Below are positions 42,601 to 56,900 of a stretch of 64,000 nt of DNA, one piece after another (positions within the stretch are counted from its first letter, which is position 1; every line of letters starts with the position of its first letter). The DNA comes from Pterobdella sp. o SKG-2022 (lineage: Eukaryota; Annelida; Clitellata; Hirudinida; Piscicolidae), in the NCBI GenBank assembly GCA_964035795.1, contig OZ038324.1:9277077-9341076 (forward strand), read 5' to 3'. The translations under genes were made by a program, and so were the position numbers. The notes below the pieces were generated by a model. It was given only the letters and a program-made list of their open reading frames with translations, did no database searches and was not told the origin of the DNA.

Positions 42601-45600
42601 CCTATCAAATGATAATGGAATTAAAATATCACTAGTTTCTATAAATTTTCTTAAACTCACTGGAACTCATTATCTCACTTTCAAGTTCGAATCGATATAA
42701 CAGCTAAAAACACTTTTTGAAACACAAAACGCATTAACCACACATAAATGCTGATGAACAAAGTAAAGTTACATCCTCGAACCAAAATTTATTGAAAAGT
42801 AAACTGAATCCCCTTAAACCAAACAACCAAAATAATCATTTCAAACTCACTAACCAACTTTCAACAAACTTTTCAATCAATCCTTCAAACTAGCCTTCCA
42901 GCCCCTCTTCCAGCCATTTCCAACCCCATAAACCCACTTACTATTAAATACGCCATAAAAGTAGTTGATTGCCACCCAAGCAAATGCTCCCTCTTCTTCT
43001 CCAGACAACACCCTGAGGTTAGAGCTTCTATAATGGAAAGGGTTGATGGACGAATTAGAGAGGGTAGCGTTTATAATGTTCAGAACTTCTACTGTTTTAT
43101 CTTCTATTAAACTCCGCATACCTGAAATGACAATGATAATATAGTAGTTTTATTTAGTAATTATAATTAGCTTGATCAATAGTAGTGAAAAAAATAAAAA
43201 GTATCAGTCAATAATAATAATAATAACAATAATAATAACAATAATAATATAACTATCAATGAATGGGTAATAAAAAAATAATTGAATAGTATCAATAATA
43301 ACAAAAAAAATGATAATAAAAATGTATTGATTATTAAATAGAGGTTTTTTTTGTTAAGTGGCACTTAGTAGCGAGTATAATTCTCTTTCGAGCCTTAAAA
43401 AGCCTTTGAATTATGAAAGATTTTAAAAAAATTATCATTAAATAGCTCAAAAATGAATTTGAAAAAGAAAAAAACAAAAAATAATTGGAAAAAATGCAAA
43501 AAAACTGGATCATTGAGTGATTCGATTTGATTGTATCAAACTAAATACATTAAACATAGAATACGTATGAATTAATTAGGAAACAAGTAAATAAAAGTTT
43601 TAATAGAAATACGATACGTTTCAAAGATGTACATGCATTCGTTTTGTGTCATTATAAAGCAGAATTTATTAAAATAAGATTTAAAATCACTGTTAACATA
43701 TTTTGAAAGTATTTGAAATAAAGGTGAAACTATGCTGAAATGCATTTAAAAGCATAATGGGACAAAATTTAAAAATATCTTTAAATGAAATACAAATTTT
43801 GGAATAGTTGTTCAAAAAAGATACTCATATTGCATGTACTCATAGATTTGTAAAAGCTTCCCATGATTTCAATAACAATACACTGCATAAAATTATCAGT
43901 TTGAAGTTCTGTTTACTTTTGAGTCTTGTTGATCTATTGTTCAATTTTCGAATCTTTTCAATTCAATGTCATTTGAAACACTTTCTGAATACCGTATTTT
44001 ATTCTCTTGACATCATTAAAATTAATGGACACTATAAACCGACATGAAGCTGGTGTCAAACCGCATATTTAACGCACTTACAAGCACACAATACCATTTA
44101 AGCCACCCATTAAGAAGTTAGAGAAAACTCGAGTGGAATTCCGCTTACGCGAGGCTTCAACTTATTGAGCTCTTATTGAAATACGTTTCTAATTAAAAGA
44201 AAATGCTTATCTAATCGAATCCAACTTCTTTCATTAAGCCTTTTGTATTTAAACATGAACAACAGCACTGAAATTCTATTCAACTAAGTACTAGAAGGTT
44301 TGACAAGATAGTCTTACAAAATCCTTTGAGCAACTCTCATCAAGAAATTCATAGTCAATCATTTTCATAATTTTATGATAAGACTTTAATAGAATGTAGT
44401 CCCAAAACTGAATGAGTTTCAAACATAGATAGTTACAGTCACTCATGGCTGACCCTTATATGAACTTGCTTTTAACAAACAAAATACAATATATAAACCA
44501 CGGTCTTGAACCAAAAGCAGTATATAAAAATAAAAAAAGAACTAGCAATGTAATGGAGTAGAACTACTTTATATTCATAGCTTTTGCATTGCACAATGAT
44601 AGAGCAGTGGTCATTTGAGATAAAATGCAGAGTTCTGCTTGCACAAACATAAACTGTTTGTTTAGCTGTGTCTTTATAATTGTCCATTTATTGTTGTCTT
44701 TGATGTTCCTATATCATTTTTAACTGCTATTTTTTTTGTGGTTAAAATTGTTATTAATATAGGGAAAACATAATTAACCTAAAAGGAAATCAATCCAAAA
44801 CAACCACGATTATTCATGGAAAGGTTACAAAAATGAATGTCCAAGATTAATTTTACCAGAAACAAGGCTCTATTAATTGAATAAGCATGGAAGTTTATGT
44901 GATTATAGCTTAGATTTTAAAGTACTGTTAAAACATGACATTTAAATGTAGATATGAGCCACATCGAGAAAGAAAAGCTTCGCCATCTTCATCACTGGAG
45001 TATAGTTATTTTGAGTTCATTTAGTTTTAATCTAATTAAAGAATAATATACTTCAATTCGATTTCATCATTTTTAGCTTAAAATTATTTTAAATATATTT
45101 TTAATCAATTATTATCTATTTTTAATTTATTATTCTTGTTATTATTATCAAATGTAGCAATAAATCATGTGATGCAGAGATGATAAAAACCATTTTGTTT
45201 TGACTACAGAGATTAAACTTTAAGTTTATAGCAGATAAATCCCATCACAGACAAGTGTTTAGTGATTCATTTTCAAACTCTATTTAATTGGTTTATTTGT
45301 GCATTAAGATATTGTTTTTCGCCATTTGTTGTTGAACAAATAGAAAGCATGAGCAAACGTTTGAAAATAATTACAATCAGGATGCTAAATTAATTGATTC
45401 TACCAGTTTCGTATAAATACATTTATTTATGAAAAAATTTCATATAAAAAACTAAATAAAAGAAATAAAAACTGAATTTCAAAGAAATCATAAATAATAC
45501 AAGCAAAAAAATAAAAATTGAAAAACATAAAATAAGACAGGAAATAACAAAACAAACACCACTCCATAAATCTGGTCTCCAAGAAGAAGCAAGCATTAAA

Positions 45601-46348
45601 GAGGTTGGTATGTTGCATCAAAGATTAAATATTAATGAAGCTTATATATGAGATGGAACACCTGAGTGTTAAATGAAGTGTTAGTTTATATCTAATATGT
45701 GCCTTTAGTTTTAACAAAGTTAAGTGAATTTTGAGAGTGTTATCTAGAGTGAATGAAACTATCCATGCATATGCGATGTAATAAGAGATTGAGATGTAAC
45801 GCCTTTAGTTTCTGGTATTTTTCAACAAGTATTGATGCAAAACCTCAAAACGATAAATATTATAAAATTACTCAAGACCTACAGATGAAGTTATAATTGC
45901 TGATAAAATCAATAAAAGCTTCCAACTTAGTTTATAATACACATTATCCATAGCACCGAACTGAAGATTAGATGCACTAATACTACTACTTTATACCTTA
46001 CATCAATCAATACAAACCGGCAGTGGCAAGAAGGTAGACAGAGGTAGAATGTGTTTGAGCTTCAGGGACAAATGCCTTAGCTTCATCTATCATCCCTGTG
46101 AGTTGCAGTACAAGGCCATTTTTGTTGTTTGCAAAATCTGATATTCCTGGCGTGGTTTTCTTCTTGCCTACGAATTCGTATTTAGGCATACTGTTTGGAA
46201 CGTTGCTCCATTTGTAAACCCAAACTCTGGTGCCGGAACTCCCAGCATCTATTACTACGGAGTAATGGTGGTTTGACGTAGAAAAAGCGGTGAAGAGGAA
46301 GATGAGAAGGAATATAATTTTAAATGCCGATGTTAATCTTCTGTACAT
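39690..46348 (-). CDS. ENTPD: Ecto-nucleoside triphosphate diphosphohydrolase (NTPDase, CD39 family)
   Basis: GDA1/CD39 apyrase that hydrolyses extracellular (or lumenal) NTPs/NDPs. Exons (minus): 46018-46348, 42942-43121, 41980-42249, 41796-41883, 41547-41655, 41213-41335, about 40473-40572, 40290-40356, 39690-39877. Apyrase conserved regions: ACR1 VVIDAGSSGTRVWVYKW, ACR2 LLATAGMR (split by the first intron), ACR3 LSGEEEGAFAWVAINY, ACR4 ILEKGGASTQITF, and the C-terminal NEAGDWTLGALI. An N-terminal hydrophobic anchor (about residues 11-23) and a C-terminal hydrophobic segment give the two-TM topology of cell-surface NTPDases. Oddities: Glu where ACR4 usually has Asp; eight consecutive His before the last helix; and the 41213/40572 junction is out of phase unless the acceptor AAG at 40563 is used (then 482 codons). 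Confidence 0.92.
39906..40000. repeat. (AATAC)n pentanucleotide microsatellite
   Basis: About 19 pure ACAAT/AATAC units, in the last intron of the NTPDase gene, about 30 bp from its acceptor; on the transcribed strand the run reads GTATT and overlaps the position where a branch point/pyrimidine tract is expected. Confidence 0.97.
41008..41165 (+). mobile_element. tRNA-Ile-like SINE (or tRNA pseudogene)
   Basis: The first ~72 bases have Pol III A box (TAGCTCAATGG) and B box (GGTTCGATCCC), a D arm, an anticodon stem TTGGA/TCTAA with loop CTAATTA (anticodon AAT, Ile) and partial acceptor pairing GGCCC/GGGCT. The T stem is mismatched, which argues against a working tRNA. A non-tRNA tail of about 90 bases follows, ending around AAGCGCTTTAC. 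This head-plus-tail structure is typical of tRNA-derived SINEs. It lies antisense in an NTPDase intron. No second full copy was noticed in the window. Confidence 0.55.
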
Positions 46349-49300
46349 TTTCTGAAACTAATATTAGCAGGGGTTATTTTTAGTATAAAAATTTATGAAC
46401 ATAAGCAGAACTAAAAATAATTAATGTGGCAGTTGAAAATCTTCATTTTTTTTGATAACTTCTCTCTTCTCAATCTGTTTTCACTTAAACATATATTTTT
46501 AGTCGTACCCATAATATTTCTCAAACCAATAACCTCACAGTTTCAACATCGCTATAAACTACCTCAATTAGGACTGAGAATTCATTTCACGAAAAAATTC
46601 ATAAACCCAAAAAATATTTTCATTCGAATATTTATGTTTGGCTCGGAGAGTTGAAACGTCAACAAAAAGTGACTAAAATAATATATAAATAACGCAAAGC
46701 ATATTTTCGACCTCATTACTAAGTTAAATTCAACACCCTATCAAAATCCGGGTTTCATATAAGACATTTCATAATTATTACTATTTTTATTATTCTTTTT
46801 CTAATTAATTTTTATCATGAGTTTCTTATGGGGGGAAACTATTAATGAAGAGGAATAAGGTTGAGTTGGTTTGAGCTGAATGTGTTACAAAAGCACTAGA
46901 AATATTGTTAAAACTTCAAGTGCTGTTAAGATACAAATAGAAACATAAATAGGAAACCACGAAGAACCGGGTAAAGGTTTTGTTCTGAATATGATACCAA
47001 GAACCGGTCTTTTTAAATTTTTAAGTCTTTATCCTTGTTATTATCATCTATTATTTTTTTATTTCAAAAGTACTCAATCATCAGCTTAAACTCAATGTAA
47101 AAAATATGTTTGTATTTTTAACACTATTAACATAAAAAAATATATTCAAATTCTTCTTAGTAATAAATATCAATAAAAATATTATTCTTATTATCCATAG
47201 TATAAATCTAAAAATTCTCTGAAACCTTATAAAGCCCACTATAATTTCGAAACTTTTGGCAAGTATTAGCCAACGTGCACAGAGCGTATGTGAAGTTGAA
47301 TTTCGTCTTGTATCTAGGTACACTACATACCTCTGTAACTTTCATCACTCATACACGTGATCTTTTTAAAAGACAATATTTTTTATCGATATTATTTGTT
47401 TTTAGTGTCATTTTTACCGCTATGATTAATATTATCGTTGTTATTTATATTATTACTATTTTTATCGACAATACTCTTGTTCTCAATGCTTTTCGTTAGT
47501 TTTATCACTATTGTTGTTATGAATATTATAATCTTTATTAATAAGTTCCCTTTTTATTTATCATGGAACGATTTTTAGGTTGATATTATTATACTTTAAT
47601 CTCTTATTTGTTTTTTTTCTATTTTTGACACTTTGTTTTATGACTCGTGCTATTACTCGATTTTAAACCAAAATACCCACAGAACTTATAAAAAAGACTA
47701 GTCAAATATGTATTGATAGTAAGCAGGTGTTATCAAGTGGTCTCTTATCTCTTAAGATACACATACTCAAGATAATGTAACCATACATTTTAACAATACA
47801 ACAATTATAACTTCTTAGTCAGCTCAAACCCACTGGGTTAATTTTCACTTCAATAATTTTGGCACACTGTTGTATTCATATTCTGGTTGAAATAATAAAA
47901 ATAACTATGATGATATTATTAGTGAAATCATAATCATAAATGATTAATGGCCATTAGCCAACGCTATTCAACTATGTTTTCTAATAATTCTCTTTTTAAA
48001 TCTTACATATTCAAAAAGGTGTGAGGGAGAAGGTTTTAAGTTAGTCATCATTTCTATACTAATAAATTATTTTTCATTGTTATCTTTTCTTATTTCTCAT
48101 ATTCATTTTTATTTATTACCATTAACTTTACTTTTAAACAAATACTCACCTGTAACTTCAAGATCGCAAAAATAATGTGCCAAAAAAAAACTATCTACAA
48201 CGGACACATTTACAAATGATCAGATGAAAACCCTCAAAAATGAGATTTCAAAGTTTAATTCGGGTCAAGTCTTCAGCTTATATAGACAAACCTTAGTGAA
48301 TATATTGTATAGCCCGTATGCCGTATGACATATGGGCATTGAAATGTATATATGTATTGTTTACTCCCATGTTCTACACTTTTGTTTGTGCTTATTTTAC
48401 TATGAATTTCATTTTTTTTTTACTGTTATAATTTTCTTTATTATTATTTCTATTGTGCTTATTTTTTTTGTTATTATTTTTCATTGCTATTATTTTTAGT
48501 AATTTAACTAAAACTTAGTAATTACCCATTTTGGAAGCTGTTATTACAAAACATCACGCCCCATTTTAATTCGGAAAAAATGTTGTTTTAGATTTGTTGT
48601 GCTTAGGTTGATGTTTTGGGAGTTTGCATTATTTACTCCACAAAACAATTATAAATTTAATCAGTTTTACTTTTTCCATATCCACTTCAATTGAGGATGT
48701 CTTTAAAAACTTCAATTGAGGATATTTTCATTAAAAGTTAATTGAGGGTTTGCTTAACTTCAGAATATTATAAATTTAGGGTGTTTGTATATCATTGTGA
48801 CGTCATTTAAGCTTATTAAATCAAAAAAAATAAATGGAACTACTACCCAGTTTTATTTTATTTAACAAAGTTTAAAATTATAATTTATTGTTTAAGAAAG
48901 TTAAAACTAATATTACATAGATAAAATAGAAAATTTTACGCTAACAATAAAAACAACTCAACGTTCTAATACTCGGTAAAAAGACCAAAATATGAAGAAA
49001 AAAATTGATACAAAATAATAGAAAAATTACTATACAATTTTTTCTTTTTTGGAGCACTGTACACAAGCCCAATTATGATAATTACCGACCCCCAAACTAA
49101 ACTTGTCAACACATAAGAGACTAGAAATCATCATTTAGAACATTAAAGTTCATTTTGAGGCCATTTTTATTCAGTGGAAATTCATTTATCGCCAATCTTT
49201 TGATAGTTTATTTTTTTATATCTCTTATTGTTTTTTTTAAATACTAATATCATTATTATTACTATTATTATTTACTTATTATTAGTATTTTTCATAAAAT

Positions 49301-49410
49301 TTTTTCAAGACATCTCTAAGAAATGGGCCACAAGACTCATAAGAGAACCATCTTTCAAAACACCATGCGAGTTGAGCTTCGAAAACAAAATGGCGTATCA
49401 ATTGAGACAA
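46349..49410. other. Non-genic AT-rich region upstream of the NTPDase gene
   Basis: About 3 kb between the LAR stop and the NTPDase start. No coding match on either strand. A few short near-repeats (CTTCAATTGAGGAT words at 48680-48750). Presumably contains the NTPDase promoter and the LAR 3' UTR. Confidence 0.5.
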
Positions 49411-50954
49411 TCACGAGGCATAATGATCGAAGGATCCTAGGTATTCTAATGCAGCCCTGTAGCAAAATGCGTAGTGGTTCTGTGGGAGAATGTGTTGATT
49501 ATTAACATTTATACACCAGTTGTATTGTATGAAGTTTGAGGATTTTATTTGATTGCTTTCATAGTGGTTTAATGTTTAAAATTTATCTGATGAAGCTGAA
49601 TAGCTTGACACAATTGTACGAAAAACAAAAAGTATATATTAGACAATATTAACGAAGCTTTTTGTAAACAAACTTAAATTGATGCGTTTGTATTTCATAC
49701 AAAATTTATTTGGCTAATTGATTATCAAAGCTTACTTCTGGCGGTTGGCCTGAATTCTGTAAAACAAAAAAATTAAAATTGAAATTAGTTGAATTTTAAA
49801 AACTTCAACGATTAACTGGTTTAAAATAATTTCTTTGTGAAAACTGTGACAATTAAACAACTAAAATTAGGCTGACATACAACAAACCACAAAAACTCAC
49901 TTCATTCTGTACCATCCCTGGTCTTTGGTTTCTGAGCAATCTGACAATTTGGAATAGATCTACAACACCTTCATAACGCATTCTCTCAAGCACTAAGCTC
50001 AATGCAATGAAAACCCCAGTCCGACTGACTCCAGCACTACAATGCACTGTTATGGGCCCGTCTTGCCCAAATTGGTCTTTAGTCTTGTGTACCTGGCCGA
50101 TGAAGTCTATGAATCCTTCTCCACTTTTGGGAACTCCTTGCTCGGGCCAATCTGTAAACTGGAATTGCCTGATTGTTCTCGATTGACCATCCTGAAAAGG
50201 TTCATTAGTATAAACTATTTGTTTAGTAAAAATAACATTATCAGCTGACAAAAATATATTCAAAAATTTCAAGACTTAAACTCATAAAGTTTAAAAATCC
50301 ACCAACGCGAGCATCAGTGACTTTAAACTCTCTGAGGATATATTGGGGCATGTTGTACTCTGCCATGGGGTCTACCACAAAATATTGGTACCTTGCAGAC
50401 CTCTCACTAGGCCAGTACTGGTGGCATTTCTCCTGTTTTCATTGTGAGTTGTGTATTATCGTGAACAAAACATTATGAAAGCTACAAATGTTTGAACTCA
50501 CTCTTGCATTTTCTCTCAGCTTGACAAGCATGACAATGATGGTGGAGTTGTGTTCCCACAGCATCCTCCAAAGATCTTCTGTGGTTGAGGCCAATGGACC
50601 CTGGGTAGCTATGTACGCCTTTCTGTGTCTGTACCCCTGTAAGAAAACGTGTGAATACGATGAAATTAAAAATATGTCTTTGATTATAAAACAAGGTTTG
50701 AAGAGACAATAAACATACGTCGATGAAGCTAGCGTTAATGTAGTCTGAACCTTCAACCCCTCTGATCAAAGGCAGGGATACTCTAGTAGCCTCGTCTGCA
50801 CCACAAAAGCATGAGTGAGGTTCAGTGATGAAGTATGCAATAGAAAATAAATGATCTTACAGGGAAGTATGTTGGCTAGTCTGTTTTTAAACTTATTACT
50901 AGGCAGATTGGCGCTTGCAAAGTGACTACTAGAGAGTTTGTATGAAGATAATCT
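49411..50954 (-). other. Lar: LAR second phosphatase domain D2
   Basis: Exons 50861-50954 to 49411-49479: [65 protein letters not shown] in place of [16 protein letters not shown], and end [20 protein letters not shown]. The Leu for Tyr in KNRL and Gl(u) for Asp in WPE are the usual LAR D2 changes that make it nearly inactive. GVS instead of GVG in the P-loop is less usual. Confidence 0.95.
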
Positions 50955-53900
50955 CTGCAAATAATATTTCACATGATTTTTTAATTAATTGAATATTCAT
51001 ATCAAAAACTTTATTAAGAAATTTGTTATATACCTTGAATTCCGTTTCCATAAGAGTCATCCCTTGAGTATCTACCGTCATGAGACGTTGAATATGCGTA
51101 TAAAGATTCCTAGCCGGAACTTCAGTATTACCCGATGCTACTCCTTCTAACACAGAATCATAAAGAAACATATACTGATCTTCAGTCTGAACCATGTAGT
51201 TCCGTTGAGCTCTTAAGCAGGTCACATGGCCGTATATATCTACTGATTTTTCGTGTTTCGATCTCTCCAACATTGTGTCTACAACTATAAACACTCCAGT
51301 CCTTCCTACTCCAGCACTGTGTTGGGTGAATAATTAAAAATCATTTGTTCAGTATATAACTCTTAGATTAAAAACCAAAAAGATAGTTGAAGTTTTATTT
51401 AGAATCATATGTGTTTCAGTGTTTAATCTTATTAAGAAACTCTGGTATGAAAAAAAATTACCTGCAATGAACAACAATTGGTCCAAAAGACGAGTCCCCA
51501 TTTTGGAATGTTCTCACTCTCTTGATGAAGATCAAGAGGGGAGTGGCATAGTCTGGTACGCCATGGTCGGGCCACGCTGTGAACTGGAAATGCTTCACTT
51601 CCAAGCGGTCTTGTTGACCCATCTGTTTTTGTTTTCATCCCATTTTTTATCTCTTTGTACAATTATTCAAAAATATAAATAAAATATTCATAAACCACAA
51701 ACCTTAGTGACTACAAAAGTTCTGACTGTATAAATGGCTAACTCAACCACATCAACCAATGACACGTGCATGCATGCATACACTTCAGTTCCTCTTGTCG
51801 GCCAGTATTGGTCGCACTTTATCTACAGATTAGTTCAAAAAAACGTTATAAAAGACACTAAGCCCTATTGAAATTTGCTTTGAAAATTTGAAGTTCTCAC
51901 TCTTCCTCTTTCTTCCAGTTTAGTCATCATCACAATCGTGCTCACTCGTTGCTCCCACACCATACGCCAAAAGTCCCCAAAGGTTTCTGGTAGAGGTCCC
52001 TGAATTTTGTTTTGTTACTTAATAAAGAACCATGAAAAATTTGAAATTTGTTCCAGTTACTTGAGTAGCAATGTAAGCGTTAGTTTTTCTGTACCCATCA
52101 ATGAAGTTTGCATTGATATAATCACTGCCATCGACTCCAGTTATCGCTTCCAACATCACACGAGAGTGATCATAAGCTATTACATTGGCATATCTAGAAG
52201 ATATGTAATAAGTATAAAAAAACATCAAAACTGAAAAATATTATACAAAGCTTAGTAGTATCAACAAATAGTCTATATTAGTGTGAAGCTTTGACAGACC
52301 TATTTTTAGACTTGTTACAATCAATAGATGATGCTTCCCATGTGAATTGCTGGCCAGGGTCTATGGATTCATATTCTTGGGAAAACCTTATTGCATCTGC
52401 AGCTTTCAGAGCTTCGATGTGGTTGGCCAGTTCACAAATGGAGATTGGTGGGTGGTTTGCCATTGCTGCTTGAAAAGTTTAGAAAAATTGTCATGGTTTT
52501 GTTGCAAAATTTGGTTTTTTTTAAATACAAATATTCCTTTAAAGATGATAAAACATATAAAAAAATTAAACAGATACAAATCTTAGTTAAGCAGAGTAAA
52601 GCACCTTGTGTTTGGTAGTGCAGTCTGCGCATTTCTACAGGGTCGCTAGGGTAAATGGACATGTCGTTGGACATTGGTGAAGCTAGAACATTCATAGATT
52701 GCCGAGGTAGAAGATAACTTTTCTGTAGGCTTTCTCTATTTCGATTGCTGATAAAATTGTATTCAGCCATAAACAAATTTAAAAATTAAATTTGAAACAA
52801 AATACAAGGACTAACCGACTAAAAAGTACCACAAGAACCACAAGTAGAATTAAAACAATAGCAGCACACAGTGGACCTACAATCCACAGAAGGTCGAATG
52901 TGATTGGCTGGCTACGATACATTTCATACCTCTCTAATGATATGTGGGCTGAATATGAAGACGTCGTTACTTGTTTCTGCAAAAAAACACTTAAAAATAA
53001 AAATTTGGCTACACAAATGAAATTCTTTTTTTAGAAAAAATGAAAACTATTCTTCAGTTCAAATCTTTAAAACATACATAAAAACTCAAAACCTACATTG
53101 TACCCCTGTAGGATTCCCCTCACAAAGACTTTGTAAACCATATGCCTAGCCAGTCTGTGGTTGACATATTTGCCAAAGATAGACCTTGTACCGTCTCCTA
53201 ATACTATTTCTCTAGGAAGAACATTCTCGAATTCTTTAGCTATCCATCCATCTCTATGCGGTACCCTGAGCTGTATTTAAGATTTTTTTTTTGGATAAAA
53301 ATTATTCATTACCAAATTAAATAGTTTAAAACAATTTGAGTATTTATGGATTAGGTATTTAACTTTTTTCAAATAATATTTCCTACTTCTTCAGTATTGA
53401 TGTCTTCAGGATTCCTTGCCTCATTGGCTGGAACAACTATGACGTAATAATGGATGTTATCATACATGGGTTGCCTGGTGGGTGGAGTCAATCTCAGCAC
53501 TATCATATGTTCAGAAGTGATCTTCAAGATGATTGGAGCGTCAAGTCTTGGAAGAGCTATAAATAAATTGTTGAATAATAATGAAAACTTGAGTTTATTA
53601 AATCACGCAAAATAATAACCTATAGAAACTAGTTTTTAGAATTATAAATATTTTAAAAAAATAATAAATTCAAACTTTTTCCAGAAGTTTCCATAAGAAG
53701 TTGCCGATGAGGTCCCCATAGACCGTCTATAAAGTAAGCGCTAATGTTGATGCTGTACAGGGTGTTAGGAAGAAGATCTTCGAGAATAAAACTACGCAGT
53801 TCTTTGTCTATGTCTAAACTTTTTTTTGTGTCGATTACTGTTTCTTCAATGTTGTTTTTGACGTTGTAGCGAGCTCTTTTGCGTCCTATGTATTCTATCT

Positions 53901-56900
53901 GTTGTTGTTAGAAGAGGTTTCGTGAAGAATTCAAATAAATCTAAAAGTTGGGGAGTTTTAATATGAGAATATTTTCATTATAACTTGAACATATGCAATA
54001 ATTACTTGGTTTAATTTCAAATATATCAATCATGAAAATTATGAGAGACTTTATATTTGGAAAGTCCGGGTTTTTTTGGAGGCCTCCAATCGAGCTCAAT
54101 TGTGTTGAAGCTACTACTGCGAACTTTAAAAACTCTCACACTATCAGGACCATCTTGAATAATTATATCAATACTATTCGATATATGAGAAAAAAGAATG
54201 AATTAGTAGATTAAAACAAACATTTATATTCTCACCGTCTTCTAGCTTGTTTGAATAAACTATTTCAGAGAGGTTTCCTATTTTTCCATCCAGATACAAA
54301 CACACTAGTCTCACTGCATAAACCGAATGTGGTTCCAACTCTGATATTTCTATCTCATTGGTCAAAGGGTTTTTAACGTCCTGGTAGTTCCACTGATCCA
54401 TGTCAGAAAATGCAACCTGGTGAATATTTTTAATAAATTTAATAGTAAGTTTAATTCTACTCGCTAGAGTAAAACTTATAGTTTTTGAATCTCGGTTAAG
54501 CTCTTATATATGATTGCTATGCATTATATATAATATTATTAAAAACTACCAAATTGTAGTAGACTCGGTATCCGGCAAGATTCCTTGAAAAAGAGTTGGG
54601 TATGTGCCAAGTGACAAGCATTTTGGTGGCCTGAGTCCGATGGGTCTGAATGTCCATCGGAGGACCCATTTTGACTGGTGTCACAATGTTTTACAGGCTC
54701 AGTACATTTCAAAATTTAGGAACAAACTAAGAAGAAAAAAGCTTTTAAAATGTAAGTTTTATAAAATTGGCATAGATAATATTGAAGCATGTAGAAATTT
54801 AAAATTGGTCCCACCAGCTGAACGATAGTTGGGGGTTCTGTAAGCAACCTGGTTACTCCAAGGACCAGGCCCATGTATTGTGTAAGCCCTCATTTGGAAT
54901 ATGTATTCAGAATCTGGAAGCAGATGATCGATTGTGGCAGATTGAGACGTGACATTGAGAGGCCACTCAATAGTGGGTTGTGTGATGAGGTGGTAAAGGA
55001 TTTCATAGATGAGAACATCTCCGTTTCTGTGCTGTTTAGCTGGAGGCTTCCAAGCAAGGTTGGCTGATGAAGCCGTTGACGGGTGTGTGGTGATGCTGAT
55101 GTTTTGAGGCGAGCCAGCAGGCACTGTTTAAGTAGGTTTTGAATGTTTGTTTGTAATGGCTTTGTTGTTTAGGAATGGATTTAAGGACACGTTCAAGCAG
55201 AAACTATTGAAAATGTTTTGACACGGTTCTAATAAAATTTGAAAACTCTAAGTCTTTGAAGCGAAAAATTTTGTTTGAAGTTTTTTGATTATATAAGTGA
55301 ATTGAACTAAATGCGTGATCAAAGAAGTATATTCTAATTGAAAAACAAGCCATGCAATATAACGGAATTATCTGAAACAAATCACTAAAAACTGTAACAA
55401 AAAATAAAATAAATTGAAACATAAACTGCAAATTTGGAATTAATTCAAAAAGTTCTTTCTCCTTCAGTGTGGGCGTTGTGGAGTTTTCATTGTTAATAAT
55501 TCTATTTGGAATTAATTTTTCAAACTTTATTAACAACACTAACTTTTCATTTTGTTTCCATACCCTCCAGGAATCTCAATGCTCCCACTGGCTTCTTCCC
55601 CAAAACCATACTCGTTCTTGGCAGACAAACTAAACTCGTAAGTTGTTCCTTTTTCTTGAAATCATGGAGAATTATTCAAAATTATTTCAATTTTTAAAAA
55701 TATGAATGAGATAAAAAATTATTCATGATAAAAAAAAAGAATGTTTATAAAAAAATTAAATAAACACCCAAGTATGGAGTAGTGAAAGCGGACTTTTCAA
55801 CTTCAAACCGTTTCTCCTTAAGAGTCGATGGTTTCCCAACGGCTTGGAAGACCATACTGTACCCTTCTAGAACACCATTTGAAACCAGGGGAGGATCCCA
55901 AACCACCATTACTACTGGAGGCTCACTTTGGTACAGAGTCAGTCGGAAGTTCTGAGGAGCACTAGGAACTGTAAGAAGGGGGAAAGACGGGAAGGTTATT
56001 TAGTGTTTATATTTTTATTTTTTATTTGTTTTTAGTATGTGATAAAGTAATAGAAGTTAGTACTAGCTTGGATTTAATAATCTCTATTGTATAAAATTAA
56101 TGACTATTGAAGGTTTGTCTCTGAAAAAGTTTAAATAAAATATGCATGAGATAATCTTAAACACTCTCATATTTGTACACCAACCTTTAGCATCAGTGGC
56201 AATGTTAGTGGGAAGACTGTACAGGCCCACACCATCGACAGTTACTGCAGCCACTTGCACCACATAATAAGAGCTGGCAGATAAGTGGTTGATGATAGTT
56301 TCATTGACAGGACCAACTCTGACTATAACAGAGGGAGATATTGATGTGAAGGAGGGTATGGTTTGATAAGCGTCTTTAATGGCTTGGTAGTAGGATATAG
56401 AGTAGGCTATGATCTTTGTGCTGGCCGTTGTAGGAGGAGTCCAAGAAACTTTGATGGATGTTGAGTTGAGGGTTTGTAGGAGGACTGAAGTTGGTTCGGC
56501 CATCACTGAGTTTAGGATATAAATATGTAGATACCATCTATGAAGTAATAATTCACATTTAGTTTTCACGTTCTTTCTAAGAATAAAAGTGAAAAATGTT
56601 AGATATTTTATAATGAGGTTGTGCTTATCGAAAATTATGGTTTAAAAAATAAATTTTTCCATAAACGACCTCATTATGAAATTTATAAAAACAAGAAAAG
56701 TATACCATAAATATTCGTCATAAAAGCGACCTGTTTTTAAAGTTTTGGACTTGATCTTCTTAGACACAACAAAAGTTGCACGGTCTGCCTCACTGAGTGT
56801 TGCACTCACTTGAAAAACAAACTGGTCTTCTGGGTTCAGATTATCGAGGATGTAGGACTTCTCTGTGGCATCGAATACTTTTTCGTTCAACATTTTTTGT

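Noticed and set aside
47275..47499. Plus-strand hydrophobic frame in the region upstream of the NTPDase
   Set aside because: Ile/Val-rich by AT composition; no family match.
49228..49505. Plus-strand open frames over 49228-49505
   Set aside because: Antisense shadow of the final LAR exon (49411-49479, minus).
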